This document shows positions 15,973-24,240 of a stretch of 64,000 nucleotides of DNA, one piece after another (position 1 is the stretch's first letter; each line of letters begins with the position of its first letter). Source of the stretch: Oscillospiraceae bacterium. Lineage in GTDB: Bacteria; Bacillota; Clostridia; Oscillospirales; CAG-272. Where the stretch lies: contig SVSJ01000009.1 of assembly GCA_015064355.1 (NCBI GenBank), positions 1 to 64,000 on the forward strand, given 5' to 3'. Position numbers and translations under genes: made by a program. The notes under the pieces are model-generated. The model saw only the letters and a list, made by a program, of their open reading frames with translations. It did no database searches and was not told where the DNA came from.

Positions 15973-18129
15973 TTTCTTGTTATAGATTCTCACGGTGCAT
16001 CCGCTGAATTTTGCGGGGACTGCTGTTCCGTACTTATTAGCAAGGCTTTCGGTGAGAGTTACCCCAATCAAGTTCTCGCCGTTTTTAACCAGATCGGTAA
16101 TATCCAGCTCGTATGGTTTGAAGATCAGTCTGCCAGCCGCTTTTCCGTTTACGGTAATGTCAGCAATTTCGTGAATTTCCGTAAAGGAAAGCTTCACTGT
16201 TTTGCCCTCTGAACAGGTATAGTTAAATGTCATTCTGCCTTCAGCCAGGGCAGCTATTTCCATAAGCTCTGATTTCTCAGGCTCTTTCAGTATGGGCAGC
16301 TCGGCCGAGTTCATGCCGATGACTTTCACACTGTGTGGAGGCACGGTCACAGGATATGCAAATCCTCCATCTACCATTTCTCCGCCAAGCTGACTGCTGC
16401 TTCCGTCAAAGGGGTTAAACTCAGCCGCCGCAAAGCTCTTGTCAGTAATGAGTCTTCCGCTGATTTCAGAGTATCCCTCGTTCACAAGCACAAAGAATGG
16501 ACAACCGCTCTTGCTGTACTCTGTAAAGCGCAGGTTTCCGCCTCCCTCGCCCTCGAAATATGAGGTGGGCTTTACGTGCTTCTTAACTGCGCCAATGAAA
16601 TCGGATCCGCGGAACATAACCCCGCCCTCTGTGATAAACTTACCCAGCTTCAGAACGATGTCTGCGTTTAGTCTGAGTCTGCCGTCAATTAGAACCAGCT
16701 TGTAGCTGTATCGGTCAATATGGATCTCGCCGTCGTGAATATGAGCCCGATCCATAAAGTCGTCCAGAGTGAGATAATTGAATGTATATCCGCCTTCAAT
16801 AAGGGGTTTTACAGGTATTGTGGGGACATAATCCGGGGAGCACAGTACTGCGGCACAGGGATTGTTAGTACCTGTTGAGCAGAGCCATGACATTCTCTTG
16901 ATATATCCTGCGATACTGCGGTAGTCCTGCCACCAGATGTTTCCTCTGCCCACGTCGGGGGTTTTGCGCTGATCTGCCGCAGCTTCCTCCGGTGCGTAAT
17001 AAAAACTCACAGGCATTATCATATTACATCCCCGAGCAAATGCGTAATTCAAATTCCGCATCATATCGTTTGGAGTAAAGTTCCAGAGGTTTCCCTCTCT
17101 GCCGCTTTTATCAAATGACAGGGCAAAGCTTCGTGAAAGTCCTCTGTGTCGAGCGCAGTCTGACGCAAGCTTTACTGCAGCGGACTCCTTGGCGGTGAGG
17201 GGGGAGAGTCCCATCTGTCCACCAAGATACTGACCCGGGAAGTGAGCAGAAGACAAAACTGCCGTGTTGCTTATATCTTTGGAATATCCGAACAAACCAA
17301 TTTTGTGTTCACCGCACCAGTCTGTAAGGGGCTTCACATATGCCTCTGAGAGCCTGTTGCGAAGAATCTCTACCAGGGTGAATTCCGCTTCTCTCCTGAT
17401 CTTTTTGCTCTTTGGCATAATAAAGAGAGACATAAGGGACATAAAGTCGCCGCCGGCTTCAAAGAATTCCTCTGCCAGGTAGTATGTCCAGGGGATATTT
17501 CCGCCCGGGATATACGCCTCCCCTTCGTTCAGGAATCCGATCAAGGTATTGCCGAAGTATTCTCCAAGCTGATCGGCATACAGATTGTAAACACCGTTTA
17601 TGAGAGACTCCGCATAAATTGGGTTGAGAACGTCGGCTCTATCAGGGTCTCCGTATCCCAAAACGATATTGTATTCCTTGTATCCCTCGCTGCCCTCAAG
17701 TCGAACATCTATCAGAAGCTCGTTTTCAAGCTTTGCATACACTTTGAAAAGGATCTCCTCGTCTGGTGCAATCTCCTCACCGGCAGATCTTGCATAAAGT
17801 TGTCTGCTGCGCAAACGCTTCTCTTCGCCCATATAGGCGGTCAAGGGAGAGTGTGCATGTGACCTGGCGTCTGCTATAACAACGATCATAAACCGTTTCT
17901 TTGCAGCCTCAAGCACAGCTCTGACTACGCTGAAATAATCCTCGCTGAGATACCACTCACCAAGCTCGTCGCCGGGCATAATAACAAATCCGTCAATACC
18001 CTTTTTGCGAAAATCGTTTATCTGTGCAACAAGCTCCTCAGTCTCCGGAATCTTGTTCCACACCCACACGGGCATTGCCGAAAATGCAGCACCCGGATTC
18101 TTCCACATATTACAAATTATATCGTACAT
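15970..18129 (-). CDS. Large glycoside-hydrolase-like protein
   Basis: A 719-residue protein without a signal peptide. The first 450 residues look like a TIM barrel (PVWVWNKIP..EELVAQINDFRKKGIDGFVIMPGDELGEWY), then an amidotransferase-like or A4-type alpha/beta domain, then a C-terminal beta domain ending in a galactose-binding-like jelly roll (NGENLIGVTLTESLAN). The layout recalls GH106-type rhamnosidases and relatives that begin with a PPVWxWN-like segment. The catalytic residues cannot be named, so the substrate is open. The ATG at 18129 is spaced 9 nt from AAGG. It is a single-gene unit. Confidence 0.6.
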   Translation of the reverse strand: MYDIICNMWKNPGAAFSAMPVWVWNKIPETEELVAQINDFRKKGIDGFVIMPGDELGEWYLSEDYFSVVRAVLEAAKKRFMIVVIADARSHAHSPLTAYMGEEKRLRSRQLYARSAGEEIAPDEEILFKVYAKLENELLIDVRLEGSEGYKEYNIVLGYGDPDRADVLNPIYAESLINGVYNLYADQLGEYFGNTLIGFLNEGEAYIPGGNIPWTYYLAEEFFEAGGDFMSLMSLFIMPKSKKIRREAEFTLVEILRNRLSEAYVKPLTDWCGEHKIGLFGYSKDISNTAVLSSAHFPGQYLGGQMGLSPLTAKESAAVKLASDCARHRGLSRSFALSFDKSGREGNLWNFTPNDMMRNLNYAFARGCNMIMPVSFYYAPEEAAADQRKTPDVGRGNIWWQDYRSIAGYIKRMSWLCSTGTNNPCAAVLCSPDYVPTIPVKPLIEGGYTFNYLTLDDFMDRAHIHDGEIHIDRYSYKLVLIDGRLRLNADIVLKLGKFITEGGVMFRGSDFIGAVKKHVKPTSYFEGEGGGNLRFTEYSKSGCPFFVLVNEGYSEISGRLITDKSFAAAEFNPFDGSSSQLGGEMVDGGFAYPVTVPPHSVKVIGMNSAELPILKEPEKSELMEIAALAEGRMTFNYTCSEGKTVKLSFTEIHEIADITVNGKAAGRLIFKPYELDITDLVKNGENLIGVTLTESLANKYGTAVPAKFSGCTVRIYNKK

Positions 18130-18331
18130 TTGAGTCATCCTTGCAAATATTTTTTTCACAAATATGATTATAACTCTTTCGGAATATTATTTCAAGACCT
18201 TTTATCCAATCGTGTCATTTATTGTTTACATTTACCTATAGATTTACGTGAACATATAGTGTATATTCTATATGTCAAATGCCGATTTGTTCAGAAAACT
18301 CTGTCCGTTTTTGGCTTTTTACAATACCCAC

Positions 18332-18360
18332 TTGATTTTTTTCGAGATTTGTGGTATGAT
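18332..18360 (+). promoter_or_regulatory. Promoter of the trigger-factor-like gene
   Basis: TTGATT and TATGAT with a 17-bp spacer, about 30 nt before the AAGGA site. Confidence 0.6.
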
Positions 18361-18396
18361 ATAGAATTGAAAATAATAAAATAAGGAATATTGGTA

Positions 18397-19533
18397 ATGA
18401 AAAAGATAATTTCACTTATGTTGGCGCTTGTTTTTGTTTGCGTGGCATTTGCTTCATGCGGTCAAAAAAAGCACGACGATTTCCTCACAGTCAATTATGA
18501 TTACGATCTTTCAGAGTATATTGAACTCGGCAATTACAAAGGAATCCACGTAGTAACAAATTCCTATAGTGTTGACGAAGAATTCTACGTTAAGATCCAG
18601 GTTGAGTCCTCTCTGTCATATTACGCCCGCACTGTTGAGGTAGATCGCGCGGCTCAGACAGGTGACACTGTTTACATTAACTCCAAGGCTACAATCGACG
18701 GTGCTTCATTTGAGGGCGGCACAACAAGCAATTATCCCCTGGTCCTCGGCAGCGATACGATCGGCAAGGAGTTTGAAAACAACCTCGTAGGTCTTTCTGC
18801 CGGCGGCCACGTTGAGTTTGACATTTCTGTTCCCGATGAAGAAACTGAGCTTGCAGAGCTCAGAGGCAAAACAGTTCATTATGTTGTTGACATTCTCAAG
18901 GTTTGCGGAAGAGAGCTTCCCGAATATACTGACGCTTTTGTAAAGGCTTACCTCGGATACCCCTCCATAGAAGCTTATGAACAGAGCATAATTGATGCAC
19001 TCAAGGAAAACTATCAGCAGAACGTATACAAGAGCATCATTCCCCAGGCTTGGGAGCAGCTCGTATCAACCACTACAGTTATCAAGTATCCCGAGAAAGA
19101 GCTGAAGGAAAAGTATGAAAACCTTGTTGCAGGAGTTCAGGACTATGCAAATGTTAAGGGTCTGACTCTCGCACAGTGCGTAAGAGCCGTTTTCGATATG
19201 ACTGAAGACGAATTCTACGCTTATGCACAGACTGAAGCTGAAAACGATGTTATGGAAGAGATGATCTGCTACGCAGTTGCAAGAGCAGAAAACCTCACCC
19301 TTACAAACGAAGAATTTGAAAAGCGCGCTCTTGATATCGCAAAGAACGTATATGGTCTTGAATCTGTTGAACAGCTTGAAGAAAAGTACGACATCGAAAC
19401 CATTAAAAAAGGCGTTCTCATTGATATGGCAAAGCAGAAGATCGCTGACTACTGCGAAATTGAATACACTGCTCCCGGTTCTGTTATAGTACCCGACGCG
19501 GAGCATGACCCCGATCACGAGGGCGAAAATTAA
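18397..19533 (+). CDS. Exported trigger-factor-like peptidyl-prolyl isomerase lipoprotein
   Basis: A 378-residue lipoprotein: signal peptide with lipobox FASC, then an FKBP-type isomerase domain (about residues 75-160: GDTVYINSKATIDG, FEGGTTSNYPLVLGSDT, VGLSAGGHVEFDISVP), then a helical domain like the trigger factor C-terminal chaperone region. Normal trigger factor is cytosolic and has a ribosome-binding N-domain; this protein instead has a lipid anchor, so it probably folds secreted proteins on the outer membrane face. Monocistronic with its own promoter and terminator. Confidence 0.8.
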   Translation: MKKIISLMLALVFVCVAFASCGQKKHDDFLTVNYDYDLSEYIELGNYKGIHVVTNSYSVDEEFYVKIQVESSLSYYARTVEVDRAAQTGDTVYINSKATIDGASFEGGTTSNYPLVLGSDTIGKEFENNLVGLSAGGHVEFDISVPDEETELAELRGKTVHYVVDILKVCGRELPEYTDAFVKAYLGYPSIEAYEQSIIDALKENYQQNVYKSIIPQAWEQLVSTTTVIKYPEKELKEKYENLVAGVQDYANVKGLTLAQCVRAVFDMTEDEFYAYAQTEAENDVMEEMICYAVARAENLTLTNEEFEKRALDIAKNVYGLESVEQLEEKYDIETIKKGVLIDMAKQKIADYCEIEYTAPGSVIVPDAEHDPDHEGEN

Positions 19534-19538
19534 AAATT

Positions 19539-19567
19539 AAAAGAGACTCAAAAGAGTCTCTTTTTTA
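19539..19567. terminator. Bidirectional terminator
   Basis: AAAAGAGACTC-AAAA-GAGTCTCTTTT flanked by A-rich and T-rich tracts, between the converging foldase (+) and alcohol dehydrogenase (-) genes. Confidence 0.8.
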
Positions 19568-20683
19568 TTCAAATGTTCTCTTGTAAATATCCGACATCTC
19601 GCCGCGTGAAATTTTGTAAATGCTGTTTGCGTAGTTTCCGGCTTCAGCCACTCTGTCGATCAGCTCTTCGCGCACTTCCTTTGACAGTTTCATATCAACG
19701 CCGCTCATTTCAGGTATACGACGGATCATCTCGTCGGTTGTGGTGCCGATATATTCAGCCAATTCCTCAGCCCGGCGCTTTCCCTCTTTGGTGATCATAT
19801 TGTATCTGATGAACGCGCCATCAAATAGAGCGCAGGCACTTCCGTGGGGTACGCCATACTCCAGAGAAAGTCCGTATCCGAGGGGGTGAGGGAATCCGGT
19901 TCCGCAATAGTCGATGGCAATTCCTGCCGCAGTCGCCGCTTTTGAGAGTCTTTCTCTCTGGCGGTCTGTGTATCCTCTACCGTCTCCGTCAGCTCCCATA
20001 AACAGAACTTCCCAGATTTCTTTCGCCGCGTAAAGGGATGCTTCACGGGATTCGTCGCAAGCCTTTGGTGAGAAATACGCCTCAATCGCATGAGCAAGGG
20101 CATCAAGGGCTGTGGAAACCGTGTACTTGTCGCTCATTGTAGCGGAATATCTCGGGCAAACGAAAGAATACTTGGGATAAGCGGAGCTTGTCTTAAAGGT
20201 TCTTTTCTTTTTGCCTCCGGGGGTGGTGAGCACGGAATATCTGCAAGCCTCGCTTCCCGTTCCAGCGGTCGTGGGAATCGCAACAATGGGCAAGCAATCG
20301 TTGGTGCGAATGGAATCATCGAACAGACCCATTACGTCGCACTGTGGGTTTGATGCGTAACCGGCAATAGCCTTTGCTGCATCTATAGCAGAGCCGCCAC
20401 CGATGCCGATTACAAAGTCGCAGCCTTCCTGTCTCGCAAGCTCTCCACCCTCGTAGCAAAGGGGTGCCGGCGGATTTTCAGGAATACCGCTGAATCTCAC
20501 ATACTCGCATCCTGCAGCCTCAAGTGCAGCTGCAACGTCAGCCATAGCCCCGCATTTGTCAGCAGAGGTCTTGCCTGTTACTACCATTGCACGCTTGCCA
20601 AGCGTTCTGAATACTTCACAATTCTCTTTTACGCAGTTTTCACCGAAGATAAGCTTCACCGGCTTGTGCGCTTCAAAATTCAT
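19565..20683 (-). CDS. Iron-containing alcohol dehydrogenase
   Basis: A 372-residue cytoplasmic oxidoreductase of the Fe-ADH family, which reduces aldehydes or ketones with NAD(P)H in fermentation. It shows the dinucleotide motif GGGSAIDAAKAIAGY, the signature AIPTTAGTGSE, metal-ligand histidines in DALAHAIEAYFS, and HPLGYGLSLEYGVPHGSACA. Length fits single-domain Fe-ADH (1,3-propanediol or butanol type); substrate not defined. GGAGG lies 5 nt before the ATG at 20683. Monocistronic. Confidence 0.9.
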   Translation of the reverse strand: MNFEAHKPVKLIFGENCVKENCEVFRTLGKRAMVVTGKTSADKCGAMADVAAALEAAGCEYVRFSGIPENPPAPLCYEGGELARQEGCDFVIGIGGGSAIDAAKAIAGYASNPQCDVMGLFDDSIRTNDCLPIVAIPTTAGTGSEACRYSVLTTPGGKKKRTFKTSSAYPKYSFVCPRYSATMSDKYTVSTALDALAHAIEAYFSPKACDESREASLYAAKEIWEVLFMGADGDGRGYTDRQRERLSKAATAAGIAIDYCGTGFPHPLGYGLSLEYGVPHGSACALFDGAFIRYNMITKEGKRRAEELAEYIGTTTDEMIRRIPEMSGVDMKLSKEVREELIDRVAEAGNYANSIYKISRGEMSDIYKRTFE

Positions 20684-20765
20684 AAAATCCTCCATAGTAT
20701 CATGTTATCAAAACTCAATCCCTAATATTCTAACAAAAAAGTTTATCTGCCGCAATATCAAAATC

Positions 20766-20812
20766 GTTGATTTTTCGATTGCGCTCCCGCAATCAACTTA
20801 GCGGAAATCAAC
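20766..20812. other. Nested inverted repeats upstream of the fucU operon
   Basis: Outer arms GTTGATTT (20766-20773) and AAATCAAC (20805-20812) enclose inner arms GATTGCG (20777-20783) and CGCAATC (20788-20794). It lies between the divergent alcohol dehydrogenase and fucU operon. A regulator operator or hairpin is possible; there is no terminator T-run. The fucU promoter may use TACAAT near 20887. Confidence 0.4.
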
Positions 20813-20943
20813 AAGATATTTTATTAATCCTCTAATATATTCGATTAAATTTAAAAAAGCATCTTTTATTTGGTGATGTTTTATGGTACAATGTATATGT
20901 AAAAATTTATTTAGCGGTAAACACCGCAGAATGGAGTTAAATT

Positions 20944-21366
20944 ATGTTAAAAGGTATTTCCAAAATCATTTCTCCCGATCTTCTGAAGGTTCTTGCACAG
21001 ATGGGCCACGGCGACGAGATCGTATTCTCCGACGGTAACTTCCCCGGCGAGAGCATCGGACGTATAGTTCTCCGCGCAGACGCGTGCGGTGTTCCCGAAA
21101 TGCTCAAAGCTGTTCTTCCCCTCTTCCCCCTTGATACATACGATAACAACGTATATCTTATGGACAAGACAGAATCTGACCGTGACCTGGACATTCCGAT
21201 CTGGGAAGAATACAAGGCAATTACCGCTGAATACACAGACAAGGAGCCTGTTTTCCTTGAAAGATTCGAGTTCTACGAAAGAGCAAAGAAGGCTTACGCT
21301 GTAGTTGTTACAGGTGAAGGCGCTATCTACGCAAACGTTATTCTCAAAAAAGGTGTTGTTAAATAA
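20944..21366 (+). CDS. fucU: RbsD/FucU-family sugar mutarotase
   Basis: Catalyses interconversion of alpha and beta sugar anomers, for FucU of L-fucose. The 140-residue protein carries the family N-terminus LKGISKIISPDLLKVLAQMG, then HGDEIVFSDGNFP with the catalytic His, and a C-terminal Tyr-containing GEGAIYANVILKKG. The motif pattern is closer to FucU than RbsD. GGAG precedes the ATG. It is the first gene of a four-gene run and overlaps the AAA ATPase gene by one base (TAATG). No fucose isomerase or kinase is nearby. Confidence 0.88.
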   Translation: MLKGISKIISPDLLKVLAQMGHGDEIVFSDGNFPGESIGRIVLRADACGVPEMLKAVLPLFPLDTYDNNVYLMDKTESDRDLDIPIWEEYKAITAEYTDKEPVFLERFEFYERAKKAYAVVVTGEGAIYANVILKKGVVK

Positions 21367-22454
21367 TGGCTGACAAAAAAGACGAGATCATCTCAATGCA
21401 ACTTGATCTCATTCGCAAGATGACGGAAAACAATATCAAGCGGCTCAGCGACGATATCTGGGGTCCGTCACGCAGCGGTACAAAAATCACCCCAAAGGCA
21501 GATGCTCCCGCTTCAACAAAGGTGGAAAAAAGCGACGAAGAGCTTATCAAGGCATCTGACGGTGGAGACGGCGGTGCTCCTGTCAAGGCTGAGGATGACG
21601 TTCTGCCCAAAGAGGATATCGCCGATCTGAAAGCCGAGCTTGACACATATATCGGACTCGGTGAAGTTAAGAAAGAGGTTAAAAACCTCATCAATATGGC
21701 GACGGTTTATAAGCTCCGCCGTGACAACGATCTTCCCAATACCGATATGTCTCTGCACATGGTGTTCTCCGGCAATCCGGGCACAGGTAAGACAATGATC
21801 GCTCGCTTTATGGCGAGAGTCTACCACTCCCTCGGTCTCCTTTCAAAAGGAAAGCTGGTTGAGGTTGACCGCAGCGGACTTGTAGCGGGTTATATCGGTC
21901 AGACGGCAATCAAAACCGCAAAGGTGCTTGAGGAAGCAAAAGGAAGTGTACTGTTCATTGACGAGGCGTACACCCTAACCTCAAAAACTGAGAACGACTT
22001 TGGTTTTGAGGCAGTTGACACGCTCCTCAAGGCAATGGAGGACAACCGCGACGATCTCGTTGTTATCGTTGCAGGTTACATTGAGCTGATGGAGGAGTTC
22101 ATTGACTCAAACCCCGGTCTCCGCTCAAGATTCAACAAATACATAGATTTTGCAGATTATTCGGCAGACGAAATGTTTGACATTTTCAAGCTGAACTGCA
22201 AAAAGGCGTGCTACGTTCTCGACGAGAATGCGGAAGAAGAAATCAAGGGATACTTCCGTGCTGTGGAGGAGGCTGCCGGAGAATTCGGTAATGCCCGCGG
22301 TGTGCGTAACACATTTGAAAAGCTCTTAACAGAGCAGGCAAACCGAATTGCGGAAATGGAATCCGTTTCACGGGATGATCTTATGAAGATCACAAAGGCA
22401 GACGTCCTCGCGGCTCTTTACGAAAAAGAGGACGGAGACAAAACACAAGAATAA
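21366..22454 (+). CDS. CbxX/CfqX-type AAA ATPase (SpoVK-like)
   Basis: A 362-residue ATPase. Residues 1-85 are a charged, low-complexity N-terminal part. The AAA module follows: IGLGEVKKEVKNLI, Walker A GNPGTGKT (136-143), pore-loop-like GYIGQTA, Walker B VLFIDEA (195-201), sensor VIVAGY and arginine finger in NPGLRSRFNKY. Relatives are Rubisco activase CbbX and sporulation SpoVK, which remodel partner proteins. Its partner is not evident. It overlaps fucU by 1 bp and precedes cdd by 20 bp, so translation is coupled in one operon. Confidence 0.88.
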   Translation: MADKKDEIISMQLDLIRKMTENNIKRLSDDIWGPSRSGTKITPKADAPASTKVEKSDEELIKASDGGDGGAPVKAEDDVLPKEDIADLKAELDTYIGLGEVKKEVKNLINMATVYKLRRDNDLPNTDMSLHMVFSGNPGTGKTMIARFMARVYHSLGLLSKGKLVEVDRSGLVAGYIGQTAIKTAKVLEEAKGSVLFIDEAYTLTSKTENDFGFEAVDTLLKAMEDNRDDLVVIVAGYIELMEEFIDSNPGLRSRFNKYIDFADYSADEMFDIFKLNCKKACYVLDENAEEEIKGYFRAVEEAAGEFGNARGVRNTFEKLLTEQANRIAEMESVSRDDLMKITKADVLAALYEKEDGDKTQE

Positions 22455-22474
22455 TTCTAAAGGAGATGGCAGAT

Positions 22475-22879
22475 ATGGATTCACGTGAGCTTATCAGGCT
22501 TGCAATCGATGCTATGGCAAAGGCGTATACACCCTATTCCGGATTCAAGGTTGGGGCGGCTCTTCTTACTGACGACGGCCAGGTTTATATTGGCTGCAAT
22601 ATCGAAAATGCGGCATACGGTCCTACCGTTTGTGCTGAAAGAGTTGCGTTTTTCACCGCAGTCCGTGACGGCAAGCGCAAATTCACCAAGATCGCTGTAG
22701 TGGGCGGTATGGGGGGCGAGCTCTCATCATTCACATACCCCTGCGGCGTTTGCAGGCAGGTTATGCGGGAGTTCTGCGACGACGATTTCGTTCTCGTTGT
22801 ATCTGACGGCAAGGACATAAAAGAGCATACTCTTGCGGACATATTGCCCTACTCCTTCTCACCTAAAGATCTTAAGTGA
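22475..22879 (+). CDS. cdd: Cytidine deaminase
   Basis: Converts cytidine and deoxycytidine to uridine and deoxyuridine in pyrimidine salvage. A 134-residue zinc enzyme of the small tetrameric type: substrate loop YSGFKVGAAL, N-IENAAYGPTVCAER with the zinc Cys and catalytic Glu, and PCGVCRQ with the other two zinc cysteines. The ATG at 22475 is spaced 9 nt from GGAG; an ATG three codons earlier abuts that site. It is followed 9 bp later by pdp, which uses its product. Confidence 0.95.
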   Translation: MDSRELIRLAIDAMAKAYTPYSGFKVGAALLTDDGQVYIGCNIENAAYGPTVCAERVAFFTAVRDGKRKFTKIAVVGGMGGELSSFTYPCGVCRQVMREFCDDDFVLVVSDGKDIKEHTLADILPYSFSPKDLK

Positions 22880-22888
22880 GGTGCGGGA

Positions 22889-24187
22889 ATGAGAATATTT
22901 GATATTATCTCAAAAAAACGCCACGGTGAGAAGCTCTCTGATGAGGAAATCAAGTTCTTCGTTGACGGCTACACCTGCGGCGACGTTCCCGATTATCAGG
23001 CAGCTGCACTTTGTATGGCTATCTGCTGCCGGGGAATGGATGAGGAAGAGGTTTCTGCCCTTACGTACCACATGATGAACTCGGGAGACACAGTGGACTT
23101 GTCCGCACTCCCCTGCACCGCTGACAAGCACAGCACAGGCGGAGTTGGTGACCTTACCTCCCTGGTTATCGCCCCCACCCTCGCAACCCTTGGGGTGAAT
23201 ATTGCGAAAATGTCCGGGCGCGGTCTCGGTCATACCGGAGGAACAATTGACAAGCTTGAGTCGATCCCCGGATTCTGCACCGCCCTCACCGGTGAGCAGT
23301 TTATGAAGCAGGTTCGTGACATTGGCGTTGCCATAATCGGGCAGACAGCCGACCTTGCCCCTGCTGACAAAAAGCTCTACGCTCTGCGCGATGTTACAGC
23401 AACGGTTGAGTCCCTCCCTCTTATCGCATCAAGCATTATGTCGAAAAAGCTTGCGGCAGGAGCGGAAACCATCGTTCTTGACGTAAAATACGGCAGCGGC
23501 GCATTTATGAAAACTCCGGAGGATGCTGTAAATCTAGCTGACGCAATGGTAAAGATCGGTCGGGATATGGGCAGACGCATGGGCGCGCTTGTTACGTCAA
23601 TGGAATTTCCCCTCGGACGCAAGATCGGAAACACCCTTGAGGTTATTGAGGCTGTAGAGATCCTCCGCGGAGAGCTTGAGGGGGACGCCAAGACCGTGTG
23701 CGTTAACCTTGCGGCAAATATCCTGTCTCTGGCGAAGAATATCCCCATGGACGAGGCTTTTGATGCAGTAAACGAGGCGATTAATTCGGGCAGAGCTTAC
23801 GAGAAGTTCCTCACATGGATCGCGGCTCAGGGAGGCGACGTTTCATATATCAAGGAAAACCGCCTGCCTGTGGGTAAGTTCACCCGCGAGGTCGTGTCTG
23901 CAAACGACGGATATGTAAGCGGAATGGACACGGAGCGAGTTGGTCTGGCAAGCTGTATGCTGGGTGCAGGCCGCGTTACAAAGGATGACGAACCGGATCT
24001 TTCAGCCGGTCTTGTTCTCCATATTAACCCGGGCGAAAAGATCACGGCGGGTCAGTCCATCGCAACACTGTACACATCTGACGAAGGAAAGCTCGACGGC
24101 GCGGAAAAGATGCTCCTCTCATCGCTGAAGTTGAGTGACGCACCGGTGGAGGATATGCCAACGCTGATCTACAAAGTAATAAGATAA
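22889..24187 (+). CDS. pdp: Pyrimidine-nucleoside phosphorylase
   Basis: Splits uridine, deoxyuridine or thymidine with phosphate into base and (deoxy)ribose 1-phosphate. At 432 residues it has the normal length; signature motifs are KHSTGGVGD (phosphate loop), KMSGRGLGHTGGTIDKLESIPGF and DVKYGSGAFM. The C-terminal barrel-sandwich domain (about 345-432) is complete. GAGG precedes the ATG. It closes the fucU-AAA-cdd-pdp operon, giving a coherent deaminate-then-phosphorolyse salvage step. Confidence 0.96.
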   Translation: MRIFDIISKKRHGEKLSDEEIKFFVDGYTCGDVPDYQAAALCMAICCRGMDEEEVSALTYHMMNSGDTVDLSALPCTADKHSTGGVGDLTSLVIAPTLATLGVNIAKMSGRGLGHTGGTIDKLESIPGFCTALTGEQFMKQVRDIGVAIIGQTADLAPADKKLYALRDVTATVESLPLIASSIMSKKLAAGAETIVLDVKYGSGAFMKTPEDAVNLADAMVKIGRDMGRRMGALVTSMEFPLGRKIGNTLEVIEAVEILRGELEGDAKTVCVNLAANILSLAKNIPMDEAFDAVNEAINSGRAYEKFLTWIAAQGGDVSYIKENRLPVGKFTREVVSANDGYVSGMDTERVGLASCMLGAGRVTKDDEPDLSAGLVLHINPGEKITAGQSIATLYTSDEGKLDGAEKMLLSSLKLSDAPVEDMPTLIYKVIR

Positions 24188-24240
24188 ATCCGTATTAAGA
24201 AACACATTTGAGATAGTTGATTAATCAGAAAGGACTACGT

